The notes beneath the pieces are model-generated. The model saw only the letters and a list, made by a program, of their open reading frames with translations. It did not search any database and was not told where the DNA came from. 64,000 nucleotides of DNA from Bacteroidia bacterium (GTDB lineage: Bacteria; Bacteroidota; Bacteroidia; Flavobacteriales; Flavobacteriaceae): positions 124,001 to 188,000 of the forward strand of contig JAUICK010000001.1 in assembly GCA_030427865.1 (NCBI GenBank), read 5' to 3'. Shown in pieces: positions 8,810-17,925 of this stretch (positions are counted from its first letter, which is position 1; each line of letters begins with the position of its first letter). Position numbers and translations under genes: made by a program.

Positions 8810-10564
8810 TTATATTTTTTTATTATGGCACAAAACTAATCCATTCTCAATTAATTTTGTGTAGCTTTTGTTACACTTTAAATTTTCTAATTTGTCTAAA
8901 ATACTCGTTTTTATAGAAAAATTATAGTGCAAAGCTAATTCATAAAGTTCTAATAACAATAACCAATCTAACGGAAACTTAGTTTTTAACTGATTAAATA
9001 TTTTTGTTATTTTTTCTTCTGATTTGATTTTGTTTTCTCTAATATCTCTTACCTCTTCATAAAGTTTATACAGTTCTTTTTGAGAATCTGAATAATTTAT
9101 TTTGTGGGTTTTAGTTTCAGATACTTTTCCTAAATTTAAAAAAGAGGCAGCATCTGCAGGGCCAGAATAAGCAGCAACTACTTCTTTACCAATAGCCATA
9201 TCATAAATTCCCCAATCTGGTTTAAATAAAATTCTATCAAAATGTTTTACAGTACAATTTTTAAAGGTAATTAGTTGTATTCTTCCCCTTAAGTCTCTTG
9301 TTCCTGTTATTACATCACCTTGTACTTTTATTCCGCCCTCAAACTCTAAAACAATTTGTTTTCCTTCATAGATTTGATAGGCTTCCAAATCTCTTGGGCT
9401 CATGTTTTCTATAGGAATATTAATTCCTTTTAATTTTCCAACAGGACTTCCAAAACCATCTTTATGATTTTCTACCCCATGCCCAATTAATTCTTTATCT
9501 CTATTAGCTAAAGCTGTTTCTCCTGTAGTTTGAAAATAAATAGGATTACCATTTTCATCGGCAATTACGTCTGTAAAAACACCCGATATTTGAAGTCCAG
9601 TACTCAATTCAATGGTTCCTAAATTTTTAGAATTAATTAATTTTTGTATTCCTTTTAAACCTCCTCTACGAATTGCCATTTTATTAGCAAATTGTTCTAA
9701 AACTAAGCTCAAGTGTGCAAAATCTGGAGTAACAAATAATTGAGGCTGCGGTTTTGTAATATCAAAATTTACATTTGCAGCATCAATAGAGTAAGGCACT
9801 TTTTTTACCTCATCTTGCATACACCATTTGCTCTCTCCTATTGATGATAATAAACCTGCTCCATATATCTTTGGATTTTCTAATGTTCCAATTAATCCAT
9901 ATTCTACTGTCCACCAATGTAGATTTCTTATTTGAGCCATTTCTGATAATTCGCCCATATTATTTTGAAGATATTCTACTTTTTCTTGAGCTTCAAGAAT
10001 TTCTTTTTCTGATGAATTTGGATCTTCTTTTAAAATAGATAAAAGTCGAATTGCTTCATACATTTCATAATCTTTTGCAGATGAAATTGCTTTACTACCT
10101 ATCTCTCCAAACCTTCGCAAATATTCTGCATATTCTGGGTTTGCAATAATTGGTGCATGACCAGCTGCTTCGTGAATAATATCTGGTGCTGGCGTATATT
10201 CTATATGATCTATAGTTCTCATATCTGAAGCAATTACCAAAACATTATAAGCTTGAAACTCCATAAAAGCATTTGGAGGAATAAAACCATCTACAGAAAC
10301 AGCTGCCCAACCAATTTCTTTTAAAATTCGATTCATTCCCTCCATGTAAGGGATATTTTCTACAGAAATACCTGTTTTACTCAACCCTTTAACATAAGAT
10401 TCGTGAGCAACTTTAGTTAAATAATCCACATTCATTCTCATTACATACCTCCAAACTGCTTGATTTTGCGCTGTATATTCTTCATAAGGCTGTTTTACCA
10501 CAAACTTATGTAAGTGTTTGGGCAATTTTTTTGTGACATTGTTTAATTCAAAGTGCGTTTTCAT
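8810..10564 (-). CDS. phhA: Phenylalanine 4-monooxygenase (aromatic amino acid hydroxylase), long form
   Basis: 584 residues. The catalytic core (about 75-310) has the 2-His-1-carboxylate iron triad: His131 and His136 in HEAAGHAP, and Glu221 in HWWTVEYGL. The enzyme hydroxylates aromatic amino acids, most likely Phe to Tyr, using a reduced pterin and O2. There is no N-terminal ACT regulatory domain. Instead about 270 residues follow the core, a length seen in Bacteroidota homologues but not in the roughly 260-residue proteobacterial PhhA. No pterin-4a-carbinolamine dehydratase gene is adjacent. A TANNTTTG element lies upstream. Confidence 0.88.
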   Translation of the reverse strand: MKTHFELNNVTKKLPKHLHKFVVKQPYEEYTAQNQAVWRYVMRMNVDYLTKVAHESYVKGLSKTGISVENIPYMEGMNRILKEIGWAAVSVDGFIPPNAFMEFQAYNVLVIASDMRTIDHIEYTPAPDIIHEAAGHAPIIANPEYAEYLRRFGEIGSKAISSAKDYEMYEAIRLLSILKEDPNSSEKEILEAQEKVEYLQNNMGELSEMAQIRNLHWWTVEYGLIGTLENPKIYGAGLLSSIGESKWCMQDEVKKVPYSIDAANVNFDITKPQPQLFVTPDFAHLSLVLEQFANKMAIRRGGLKGIQKLINSKNLGTIELSTGLQISGVFTDVIADENGNPIYFQTTGETALANRDKELIGHGVENHKDGFGSPVGKLKGINIPIENMSPRDLEAYQIYEGKQIVLEFEGGIKVQGDVITGTRDLRGRIQLITFKNCTVKHFDRILFKPDWGIYDMAIGKEVVAAYSGPADAASFLNLGKVSETKTHKINYSDSQKELYKLYEEVRDIRENKIKSEEKITKIFNQLKTKFPLDWLLLLELYELALHYNFSIKTSILDKLENLKCNKSYTKLIENGLVLCHNKKI

Positions 10565-10585
10565 AAAATAATTGAATTATTCTCA

Positions 10586-10593
10586 CAAAATTA
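10586..10593 (-). promoter_or_regulatory. Bacteroidota -7 element upstream of phhA
   Basis: TAATTTTG on the minus strand matches TANNTTTG exactly, 21 bases from the phhA ATG. No clear -33 TTTG is seen. Confidence 0.5.
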
Positions 10594-10679
10594 CACATTA
10601 AAATACTGATTACACATTCTAACCCTGTTAAAACTTCAGTTTTTGTATATTTATCCCAATCAACAAAAAATCTAAACAA

Positions 10680-11456
10680 ATGAGATTAGGAAGAAGAGGT
10701 GGAAGCTTTAAAATTCGCCTATTTATTGGTATAGCAATAGTTGCTTTTGCATATTTAAGAAAATGTAGCCAAAGTGAGGTAAATCCTTACACAGGTAAAT
10801 CACAAGCTATAAGTTTATCTCCACAACAAGAAATTGCTATTGGTTTACAGCAAGCGCCAATGATGGCACAACAACATGGTGGGCTATACCCTAACCAACA
10901 ATTACAAGGTTTTGTTGATAAAGTGGGTAAAAAGTTAGTAGATAATACTATTGCTAAAAATTCTGAATACAGATATGAATTTCATTTATTAAAAGATGAA
11001 AGAACAATTAATGCTTTTGCACTACCTGGTGGGCAGATTTTTATTACTTACGCCCTTTTTTCTAAATTGAAAAACGAAGACCAATTAGCGGGTGTTTTAG
11101 GGCATGAAATTGGACACGTTTTAGGAAAACACTCTAACGAAAGAATTACTGATGCTAACTTCTGGAAATTATTAACCATGGGCGCTTCGGTTGGAGCTGA
11201 TTTAGGAGAATTAGCAAATGGAATTGGGCAACAAACTCTATTAAAAAATGGACGTGGAGATGAGTTAGAAAGTGATGAATTAGGTGTAAAGTTAATGATT
11301 GATGCTGGGTATAACCCAGAGAGTTTAATTGGGGTTATGCATATTTTAAAAGCTGCTGCTGGCCCTAATAGAGTTCCAGAGTTTCAGAGTACACATCCAG
11401 ATCCTGAAAATAGAATTGCAAAAATTAAAGCAGCCATTAGAAAGTATAGAAAATGA
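10680..11456 (+). CDS. M48-family zinc metalloprotease, membrane-associated
   Basis: 258 residues. The zinc site HEIGH has His142, Glu143 and His146; the third ligand is probably Glu195 in GDELESDELG, the family E-x-x-x-D motif. A hydrophobic N-terminal segment (about 12-27) after basic residues directs export, and Cys29 follows it, though the lipobox is poor. The size and lack of several transmembrane helices fit the BepA/LoiP (YfgC/YcaL) periplasmic group rather than HtpX. The likely role is quality control of envelope proteins. Confidence 0.9.
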   Translation: MRLGRRGGSFKIRLFIGIAIVAFAYLRKCSQSEVNPYTGKSQAISLSPQQEIAIGLQQAPMMAQQHGGLYPNQQLQGFVDKVGKKLVDNTIAKNSEYRYEFHLLKDERTINAFALPGGQIFITYALFSKLKNEDQLAGVLGHEIGHVLGKHSNERITDANFWKLLTMGASVGADLGELANGIGQQTLLKNGRGDELESDELGVKLMIDAGYNPESLIGVMHILKAAAGPNRVPEFQSTHPDPENRIAKIKAAIRKYRK

Positions 11457-11513
11457 TTTAGATGTAACAATTTTAAACTTTTAGCTACAAATACTTAAAG
11501 ATAAAAAAATGTT

Positions 11514-11762
11514 ATGGCTGGAGAAGGTTTTGTTACACACATGATTACGAGTCTAAAAAACAACAAAAGAGCTCGTATTTCTACTTTTAAAAAACTAAAA
11601 GATTTTAAAAAAGCTAAAAAGGCTGAGCTTCATTTTGAAAAAAAAGCAAACCCTCTTGAACTTAAAAAAATTAAAGATAAAATTCTAAAAGAAAACGAAA
11701 CTGCTTTTTTTAAGAAAATAATACTACTTGTTGTTAGTATCATTTTAATTCTAATTTTCTAA
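11514..11762 (+). CDS. Small basic tail-anchored protein, unknown
   Basis: 82 residues. A lysine-rich N-terminal two thirds (FKKLKDFKKAKKAELHFEKK) is followed by one C-terminal transmembrane helix (IILLVVSIILILIF). MAGEGFVTHMITSLKNNKR begins the protein, a pattern I associate with small conserved flavobacterial proteins of unknown function. It lies downstream of the M48 protease and is bounded by a bidirectional terminator. Confidence 0.7.
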   Translation: MAGEGFVTHMITSLKNNKRARISTFKKLKDFKKAKKAELHFEKKANPLELKKIKDKILKENETAFFKKIILLVVSIILILIF

Positions 11763-11776
11763 GTTATACTAAATAA

Positions 11777-11809
11777 AAAATAGACTACCTTCTAAGAGTA
11801 GTCTATTTT
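11777..11809. terminator. Bidirectional intrinsic terminator
   Basis: A perfect 12-bp stem AAAATAGACTAC / GTAGTCTATTTT with a 9-nt loop sits between two convergent genes and can serve both. Confidence 0.75.
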
Positions 11810-11833
11810 AACAATATAATTAAGGGATAATAT

Positions 11834-12217
11834 TTACAATGCTTCTTTTATCACTTTAAAAGCATCTACTGCTTTAGACCTTTTTGCAATAGACAAAGCT
11901 GTGAGATTACCTTTATCTGATTTAACTTTTAGTTTAGCTCCGTTTTTAATTAAAAGTTTAGCAATTTTTGCTTTGTTGTGTCTTGCTGCAAACATTAATG
12001 GAGTTAATCCGTTAGATTTTCTATTCACGTTTTCTCCAGCATCTATTAATGCCTTAACTGCATTAAAATCTCCCATTTGAATTAGCTTGCAAAATGCATT
12101 TACTTTATATGAATACGTTTTGCTTATAGCTTTTATATTTGTTGTTTTAAAAGAGTTCGCATTTACTGAACCAAATGCAAAAAAACAGACTAAAATTGGT
12201 AAAATTAATTTTTTCAT
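11834..12217 (-). CDS. Secreted ankyrin-repeat protein
   Basis: 127 residues. An SPI signal peptide (cleavage near NANS, residue about 21) precedes a short module of two to three ankyrin repeats, recognisable from GDFNAVKALIDAGENVN, GLTPLMFAARHNKAKIAKLLIKNGA and TALSIAKRS. It is likely a small periplasmic protein-binding module; the partner is unknown. It faces the small tail-anchored gene across a terminator. Confidence 0.88.
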   Translation of the reverse strand: MKKLILPILVCFFAFGSVNANSFKTTNIKAISKTYSYKVNAFCKLIQMGDFNAVKALIDAGENVNRKSNGLTPLMFAARHNKAKIAKLLIKNGAKLKVKSDKGNLTALSIAKRSKAVDAFKVIKEAL

Positions 12218-12493
12218 AATTAAAGGTTTTAGGTTATAAATTGTTTGTATATTTTGATTATAAGACTAATCATACTCCTTAATGTTTCAATAAAACCCCC
12301 TTATTAACAGGTGTTTAACAATCTTTTTTGTTTTTTATTAAAGAAATCACAATTAACGTTAAATCAATTATTTTGTCTTTTGTAACATTCTATTTCAACT
12401 AAAAGTTTGCTAAAATATTTTACGCTATCGGTTTCGTAAAAATTTTAAAATACGCCAGAAATCTTTCTTATTTTTACTGTTCAATTTAAGACA

Positions 12494-14011
12494 ATGAACA
12501 AGAAAGTTATATTAATGATTTTGGATGGTTGGGGAATTACACAAAACCCTAAAGTATCCGCAATTTACAACGCAAAAACATCATATATAGATAGTTTATA
12601 TGACAAATACCCAAATGCTGAATTAAGAACAGATGGAGAGCATGTAGGGTTACCTGAAGGGCAAATGGGTAATTCTGAAGTGGGGCACATGAATTTAGGT
12701 GCGGGTAGAATAGTATATCAAAATTTAGCAAGAATAAATAAAGCCGTTAGAGAAAAAACCTTAGGAAAAGAAAAAGTTTTACTTGACACCTTAAATTATG
12801 CTAAAAAAAACAACAAAGATGTTCATTTATTAGGGTTGGTTTCTAATGGTGGGATACATGCACACATAGATCATTTAAAAGGAATTATTGATGTTGCCAA
12901 AGAAAACAATGTAAATAATGTGTATTTACATGCCTTTACAGATGGTAGAGATTGCGACCCAAAATCAGGTACTTATTTCATCAAAGACGTTCAAGATTAT
13001 ATGGCAAAAAATGGTGGAGAATTAGCTTCTGTTACTGGGCGTTATTACGCAATGGATAGAGACAATCGTTGGGAACGTATTAAAGAAGCTTATGATGGTG
13101 TTGTAAAAGGTATTGGTACAAAAACCACTAATGCTATTGCAACAATGCAAGCAAATTATAAGAATGATATTACGGATGAATTTCACAAACCAATTATTAT
13201 TACAGACGAAAATGGAAACCCTAAAACTCAAATAAAAGAGGGAGATGTTGTTATTTTCTTTAACTACAGAACAGACAGAGGTAGAGAATTAACCAACGCT
13301 TTATCTCAGCAAGATTTTCCAGAATACAATATGAAGAAATTAGATTTGTATTACACTACTATGACTTTGTATGATGATACTTTTACAGGAATTAATGTTA
13401 TTTACACCAATGAAAACATTAAAAACACATTGGGTGAAGTTTTAGCCAATGCTAATAAAAAACAAATTCGTATTGCAGAAACAGAGAAATATCCTCATGT
13501 TACATTTTTCTTTTCTGGAGGACAAGAACAACCTTTTAAAGGAGAAAAAAGAATTTTACGAAACTCACCAAAAGTTGCAACTTACGATTTAAAACCAGAA
13601 ATGTCGGCTTACGAATTAAAAGATGCTTTATGTGAAGATTTAAAGAAAGAAGAAGCAGATTTTGTTTGTTTAAACTTTGCTAACGGAGATATGGTTGGCC
13701 ATACAGGTGTTATGGAAGCTGCTATAAAAGCCTGTGAAGCTGTAGATGAATGTGCTAAAGATGTTATAGAAACTGGGTTGGCAAATGGGTATTCTATTTT
13801 ATTAATTGCAGACCATGGAAATTGTGAAACTATGATGAATCCAGATGGCTCTCCTCATACTGCCCACACCACAAATCCTGTTCCTTTCATTTTAATTGAT
13901 AAAGAAATAAAATCAATAAAAAGTGGTATATTGGGCGATATTGCTCCTACTATTTTAGAATTAATGGGCATAGAACAACCTAAAGAAATGACACAACATT
14001 CTTTATTATAA
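12494..14011 (+). CDS. gpmI: 2,3-bisphosphoglycerate-independent phosphoglycerate mutase
   Basis: 505 residues, normal for iPGM. It interconverts 3- and 2-phosphoglycerate in glycolysis/gluconeogenesis in the cytosol. Metal ligand Asp11 is in LDGWG, the phosphorylated nucleophile Ser61 in GNSEVGHMNLG, and late metal-binding motifs are LIADHGNCE and HTAHTTNPVPF. A thioredoxin-like lipoprotein gene follows 16 bases later. The 276 bases upstream (12218-12493) show no clear motif beyond a TATTTTTA near-match to the -7 element at 12469. Confidence 0.96.
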   Translation: MNKKVILMILDGWGITQNPKVSAIYNAKTSYIDSLYDKYPNAELRTDGEHVGLPEGQMGNSEVGHMNLGAGRIVYQNLARINKAVREKTLGKEKVLLDTLNYAKKNNKDVHLLGLVSNGGIHAHIDHLKGIIDVAKENNVNNVYLHAFTDGRDCDPKSGTYFIKDVQDYMAKNGGELASVTGRYYAMDRDNRWERIKEAYDGVVKGIGTKTTNAIATMQANYKNDITDEFHKPIIITDENGNPKTQIKEGDVVIFFNYRTDRGRELTNALSQQDFPEYNMKKLDLYYTTMTLYDDTFTGINVIYTNENIKNTLGEVLANANKKQIRIAETEKYPHVTFFFSGGQEQPFKGEKRILRNSPKVATYDLKPEMSAYELKDALCEDLKKEEADFVCLNFANGDMVGHTGVMEAAIKACEAVDECAKDVIETGLANGYSILLIADHGNCETMMNPDGSPHTAHTTNPVPFILIDKEIKSIKSGILGDIAPTILELMGIEQPKEMTQHSLL

Positions 14012-14027
14012 TTAAATCTTTATAGAA

Positions 14028-14552
14028 ATGAAAAATTTTGTTTTATTAATTTTTGTCTTTGCTTTACTTTCTTGTAATGCTCAAAAAAAAATTACAGCAG
14101 AGAAAAATCAAAGCGGCGATTTAGTTGGGTTTGCTAATAAAGAATCATTTAATCAAGCCCCATATAAAACTTGGTTCGATCAAAAATATGAGGCTTACCA
14201 ACCAGATGCAGCTACTATTACCTTACTTAAAAAGAAATTAAAAGGAATTAAAATTAAAGGCTTTATGGGCACTTGGTGTGGAGATAGCAAAAGAGAAACA
14301 CCTCATTTTTATAAAATTTTAGAACAGACAGATTTTAATCTAAATAATTTAGAATTAGTTACCGTAAACAGAAGTAAAAAAACACCAGATAACCTACAAG
14401 AAGGTTTAGACATTAAAAGAGTTCCTACTTTTATTTTTTATAAAAAAGGGAAAGAAATTGGGCGTTATGTAGAGTACGCTCGCGAATCTCTTGAAAAAGA
14501 TATTTTAAAAATTGTTTCTGGAGAAGCATATAAACATTCTTACGATAATTAA
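14028..14552 (+). CDS. Thioredoxin-like lipoprotein with a monothiol CGDS site
   Basis: 174 residues. An SPII signal peptide has its lipobox LLSC at Cys16. The thioredoxin fold is indicated by FMGTWCGDSKRETPHF, and the cis-Pro loop is probably KRVPTFIFYKKGKEIGR. The usual CxxC is CGDS (Cys84, Ser87), so a classical dithiol exchange is not possible; a mixed-disulfide or binding role is more likely. The gene overlaps the following HAD-like gene by one base (TAATG), which suggests translational coupling. Confidence 0.85.
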   Translation: MKNFVLLIFVFALLSCNAQKKITAEKNQSGDLVGFANKESFNQAPYKTWFDQKYEAYQPDAATITLLKKKLKGIKIKGFMGTWCGDSKRETPHFYKILEQTDFNLNNLELVTVNRSKKTPDNLQEGLDIKRVPTFIFYKKGKEIGRYVEYARESLEKDILKIVSGEAYKHSYDN

Positions 14553-14953
14553 TGTTACCTAAGAATCCTTTAATTATTGCTGTTGATTTTGATGGTACTA
14601 TTGTAGAAGATGCATATCCTAAAATTGGCAAAGAAATGATTTTTGCTTTTGAAACCCTTAAGAAACTACAATCTCAAGGGCATAGATTAATTCTTTGGAC
14701 CTATAGAAGTGGAAAAAAATTAGACGAAGCTGTTACTTTTTGTAAAGAAAACGGACTCGAATTTTATGCTGTAAACAAAAATTTTCCTGAAGAAAATTAT
14801 GATAAAAAATACAGTCGAAAAATTCATGCAGACTTATTTATTGATGATAGAAATATTGGTGGTTTTTTAGGATGGACAGCCATTTACAAACTCATCTTTA
14901 ACCAAGAAGCTCCTCAAAAAAAGAAAAAAAGCATCTTCTCTTTTTTTAAATAA
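14552..14953 (+). CDS. Small HAD-like hydrolase, BT0820 type
   Basis: 133 residues. The N-terminal motif IIAVDFDGTIVED supplies the HAD nucleophile Asp and acid/base Asp. RLILWTYRSGK supplies motif II, and LFIDDRNIGG near the C-terminus the acidic motif IV. The compact size without a cap domain fits the BT0820-like family of small predicted hydrolases. The substrate is unknown. It is coupled by a one-base overlap to the thioredoxin-like lipoprotein gene. Confidence 0.85.
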   Translation: MLPKNPLIIAVDFDGTIVEDAYPKIGKEMIFAFETLKKLQSQGHRLILWTYRSGKKLDEAVTFCKENGLEFYAVNKNFPEENYDKKYSRKIHADLFIDDRNIGGFLGWTAIYKLIFNQEAPQKKKKSIFSFFK

Positions 14954-14957
14954 ACCA

Positions 14958-16223
14958 TTACATTAAATCTCTAAAATCTTTTTCTAAATTTTCTCTATGA
15001 TTTGGGTGTGCAATCTTAATCAATTCTTTCTGCCTTTGTTTTAAAGATTTTCCATATAAATTAGCAACCCCATATTCGGTTACAATAAAATGTGCATGTG
15101 CTCTTGTGGTTACCACACCTGCTCCTCTTTTTAAATATGGTACAATTTTACTTTCTCCTTTTGCAGTTACAGACGGCAATGCAATAATAGCTTTTCCACC
15201 TTCACTTAGAGAAGCTCCTCTTATAAAATCCATTTGTCCACCAACACCAGAATACATTTTTGTACCAATAGAATCTGCACAAATTTGACCAGATAAATCT
15301 ACTTCTATAGCAGAATTAATAGCGACCATCTTAGGGTTTAATTTAATATTTGCAGCATTGTTTACATAATCTGCAGATCTTAATTCTATAAAAGGATTAT
15401 CATCTGCATAATCATATAATTTTTTACTTCCTATTAAAAAAGTAGCCAATGCTCTTCCCGGATTAATACCTTTATAATTACTATTAATTACATCTTTTTC
15501 AATTAAATCTACAACGCCATCAGAAAACATTTCTGTATGCAAACCTAAATCTTTATGGTTTTTTAATCTTGATAAAACTGCATTTGGTATTGTACCAATT
15601 CCCATTTGTAGCGTGCTTCTATCTTCAATTAAATTAGCAACAAAATCGCCAATTTTATTTTCTATCTCTGTTGATGGAGGCATGTGATGTTCAAAAATTG
15701 GGGTGTCTACTTCTACCAAAGCATCTATTTCAGAAATATGTATAATCCCTTCACCATGAATTCTTGGCATTTGAGGATTTACTTGAGCAATTACATATTT
15801 GGCATTTTCGATTACCGCTAAAATAGCTTCAACAGAAGCCCCTAAAGAACAATATCCATGTCTATCTGGAGATGAAACATGAATCAAAGCAACATCTACA
15901 GGCAAAACATTTCTTTTAAAAAGCAATGGAACTTCACTTAAAAAAATAGGAGTGTAAGAACCATTTCCTTCTTTTAAAGTATGCCTTACATTGGCTCCTA
16001 TAAAAAAAGAATTTACATGAAAGCTGTTCTTAAATTTTATAGCTGCATAAGGTGCTTTTCCTTCTGTGTGTAAATGACAAACTTCAACATTTTTTAACTC
16101 TTTATGTCTATCTGTCATTGCATTTATTAATTCTTGAGGTGTTGCAGCAGCAGCTTGCACATAAACTCTATCATTAGATTTAATAACCTTTACAGCTTCT
16201 TCTGCAGAAAAATATTTATACAT
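14958..16223 (-). CDS. Acetyl-CoA hydrolase/transferase family protein (4-hydroxybutyrate CoA-transferase-like)
   Basis: 421 residues, the length of class I butyrate/4-hydroxybutyrate CoA-transferases. Motifs include the IGTIPNAVLSRL loop, the conserved NSAIEVDLSGQ segment whose Glu is the likely CoA-accepting residue, and GVGGQMDFIRGA. It probably moves CoA between acetyl-CoA and another short acyl acid, but whether it acts as hydrolase or transferase cannot be read from sequence. It is a lone gene, convergent with the HAD-like gene with four bases between. Confidence 0.88.
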   Translation of the reverse strand: MYKYFSAEEAVKVIKSNDRVYVQAAAATPQELINAMTDRHKELKNVEVCHLHTEGKAPYAAIKFKNSFHVNSFFIGANVRHTLKEGNGSYTPIFLSEVPLLFKRNVLPVDVALIHVSSPDRHGYCSLGASVEAILAVIENAKYVIAQVNPQMPRIHGEGIIHISEIDALVEVDTPIFEHHMPPSTEIENKIGDFVANLIEDRSTLQMGIGTIPNAVLSRLKNHKDLGLHTEMFSDGVVDLIEKDVINSNYKGINPGRALATFLIGSKKLYDYADDNPFIELRSADYVNNAANIKLNPKMVAINSAIEVDLSGQICADSIGTKMYSGVGGQMDFIRGASLSEGGKAIIALPSVTAKGESKIVPYLKRGAGVVTTRAHAHFIVTEYGVANLYGKSLKQRQKELIKIAHPNHRENLEKDFRDLM

Positions 16224-16311
16224 TTTTTATTCGTTTTAGTTTTACAAATTTCCGAATAAACCTTTTTAAAAAAGGTAATAAATATCATCATTAATTAAAA
16301 TTCTAAATAAG

Positions 16312-16319
16312 TATCTTTG
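16312..16319 (+). promoter_or_regulatory. Bacteroidota -7 element upstream of map
   Basis: TATCTTTG matches TANNTTTG exactly. A transcript starting shortly after it would have a leader of about 10-15 nt before the ATG at 16338, which supports that start over the upstream TTG. Confidence 0.6.
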
Positions 16320-16337
16320 CAGCTTAATTCTATTAAA

Positions 16338-17141
16338 ATGATTAAAATAAAAACCAGAGAAGAAATAGAATTGATGCGAGAAAGTGCATTAATAGTTTCA
16401 AGAACTTTAGGCATGCTTGCCAAAGAGGTAAAACCTGGAGTTTCTACATTATATTTAGATAAACTTGCAGAAGATTTTATTAGAGCAGAAGGTGCTATTC
16501 CTGGTTTTTTAGGTTTGTATAATTTTCCTAACACACTTTGCATGAGTCCTAACTCTCAAGTGGTACATGGAATCCCTAATAAAAACCCTTTGCAAGAAGG
16601 TGATATTCTTTCTATAGATTGTGGCGCTAAGAAAAACGGTTTTTATGGCGACCATGCATACACTTTTGCTGTTGGAGAAATTGCTTTAGAAACCAAGAAA
16701 CTTTTAGAGGTTACTAGAGAGAGTTTATATGTGGGTATTAGAGAGTTTAAGATAGGCAATAGAGTTGGAGATGTTGGTTTTGCTATTCAGAATTTTACTG
16801 AAAAACACGGTTATGGTGTTGTAAGAGAATTGGTTGGTCATGGTTTAGGAAGAGAAATGCACGAAGATCCAGAAATGCCAAATTACGGAAGAAGAGGGAG
16901 AGGAAAAAAATTTGTAGAAGGTATGGTAGTTGCCATAGAACCTATGACAAATTTAGGAACTCATAAAATTAGACAACATAATGATGGTTGGACAATTACT
17001 ACTTTAGACAATAAACCCTCTGCTCATTTTGAGCATGATGTGGCTATTGTAAACGGAAAACCAGAATTACTTTCTACTTTTAAATATGTACACGAAGTAT
17101 TAGGGGTTGAGACTAATGAAGAAGATGAATTTAGATCGTAA
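16338..17141 (+). CDS. map: Type I methionine aminopeptidase
   Basis: 267 residues from ATG 16338 (MIKIKTREEIELMRES). It removes the initiator Met from nascent proteins. The dinuclear metal site is visible: Asp in LSIDCGA, Asp in GDHAYTF, His in LVGHGLGREMHE, Glu in VAIEPM and Glu in AHFEHDVAI. A methyltransferase gene follows 13 bases later. The TTG at 16317 would add seven residues but overlaps the -7 promoter element. Confidence 0.95.
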   Translation: MIKIKTREEIELMRESALIVSRTLGMLAKEVKPGVSTLYLDKLAEDFIRAEGAIPGFLGLYNFPNTLCMSPNSQVVHGIPNKNPLQEGDILSIDCGAKKNGFYGDHAYTFAVGEIALETKKLLEVTRESLYVGIREFKIGNRVGDVGFAIQNFTEKHGYGVVRELVGHGLGREMHEDPEMPNYGRRGRGKKFVEGMVVAIEPMTNLGTHKIRQHNDGWTITTLDNKPSAHFEHDVAIVNGKPELLSTFKYVHEVLGVETNEEDEFRS

Positions 17142-17154
17142 ACCCATATAATTC

Positions 17155-17925
17155 GTGTCTATATTCAAATCCATATTAAATACGATTCCTAGACCATGGT
17201 TAATTAAAGTAAGTTACTTGGTTCGCCCAATAATAGCTTTTTCTTTAAAAGGTAATGCATACACAGACCCCATAGATGGAAAAAGTTTTCGTAAATTCTT
17301 ATCATATGGATATGGAAAACAAAGAAAAAATGCTCTATCTCCATCAACGTTATCTTTAGAAAGACATCGATTAATGTGGCTGTTTTTAAAAGATGAAACT
17401 AATTTTTTTACATCTACTCAAAAACTAAAAACCTTGCATATTGCTCCTGAGCAATGTTTTTTAGACATCTTTAGAAAACAAAAAAATTTAGAATACATTA
17501 CCTCAGATTTAGAATCTCCAATTGCTGATGTAAAAGCAGACATTTGCAATTTACCTTTTGATGATAATTCGTTTGATGTTATTTTTTGTAATCATGTTTT
17601 AGAACATATTTCTGATGACACTAAAGCAATGCAAGAATTATATCGTGTTATGAAAAAAGGAGGTTTTGGTATTTTTCAAATTCCACAAGATTTATCAAGA
17701 GCAGCAACTTTTGAAGATAATGCTATAACAGATAAAAAAGAACGTGCCAAAATTTTTGGACAGTATGACCATGTAAGAATTTATGGCAGAGATTATTTTG
17801 ATAAACTTCGTACTATTGGGTTTATCGTAGATGAAATAGATTATACAAAAAAAATCGCTCCAGAAAAATTAGAACGATTTTGTTTAATGAAGAATGAAAT
17901 TCTTCCTGTATGTTATAAAAAATAG
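17155..17925 (+). CDS. Class I SAM-dependent methyltransferase
   Basis: 256 residues from a GTG start. The Rossmann-type core (about 95-210) has LHIAPEQCFLDIF (motif I region), YITSDLESP, ADICNLPFDDNSFDVIFCNHVLEHI (a Methyltransf_11 hallmark) and a VMKKGGFGIFQIP strand. An N-terminal hydrophobic/basic helix, WLIKVSYLVRPIIAF, may touch the membrane. The substrate is unknown. It is probably cotranscribed with map. It ends directly against the next, convergent gene without a gap. Confidence 0.85.
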   Translation: MSIFKSILNTIPRPWLIKVSYLVRPIIAFSLKGNAYTDPIDGKSFRKFLSYGYGKQRKNALSPSTLSLERHRLMWLFLKDETNFFTSTQKLKTLHIAPEQCFLDIFRKQKNLEYITSDLESPIADVKADICNLPFDDNSFDVIFCNHVLEHISDDTKAMQELYRVMKKGGFGIFQIPQDLSRAATFEDNAITDKKERAKIFGQYDHVRIYGRDYFDKLRTIGFIVDEIDYTKKIAPEKLERFCLMKNEILPVCYKK

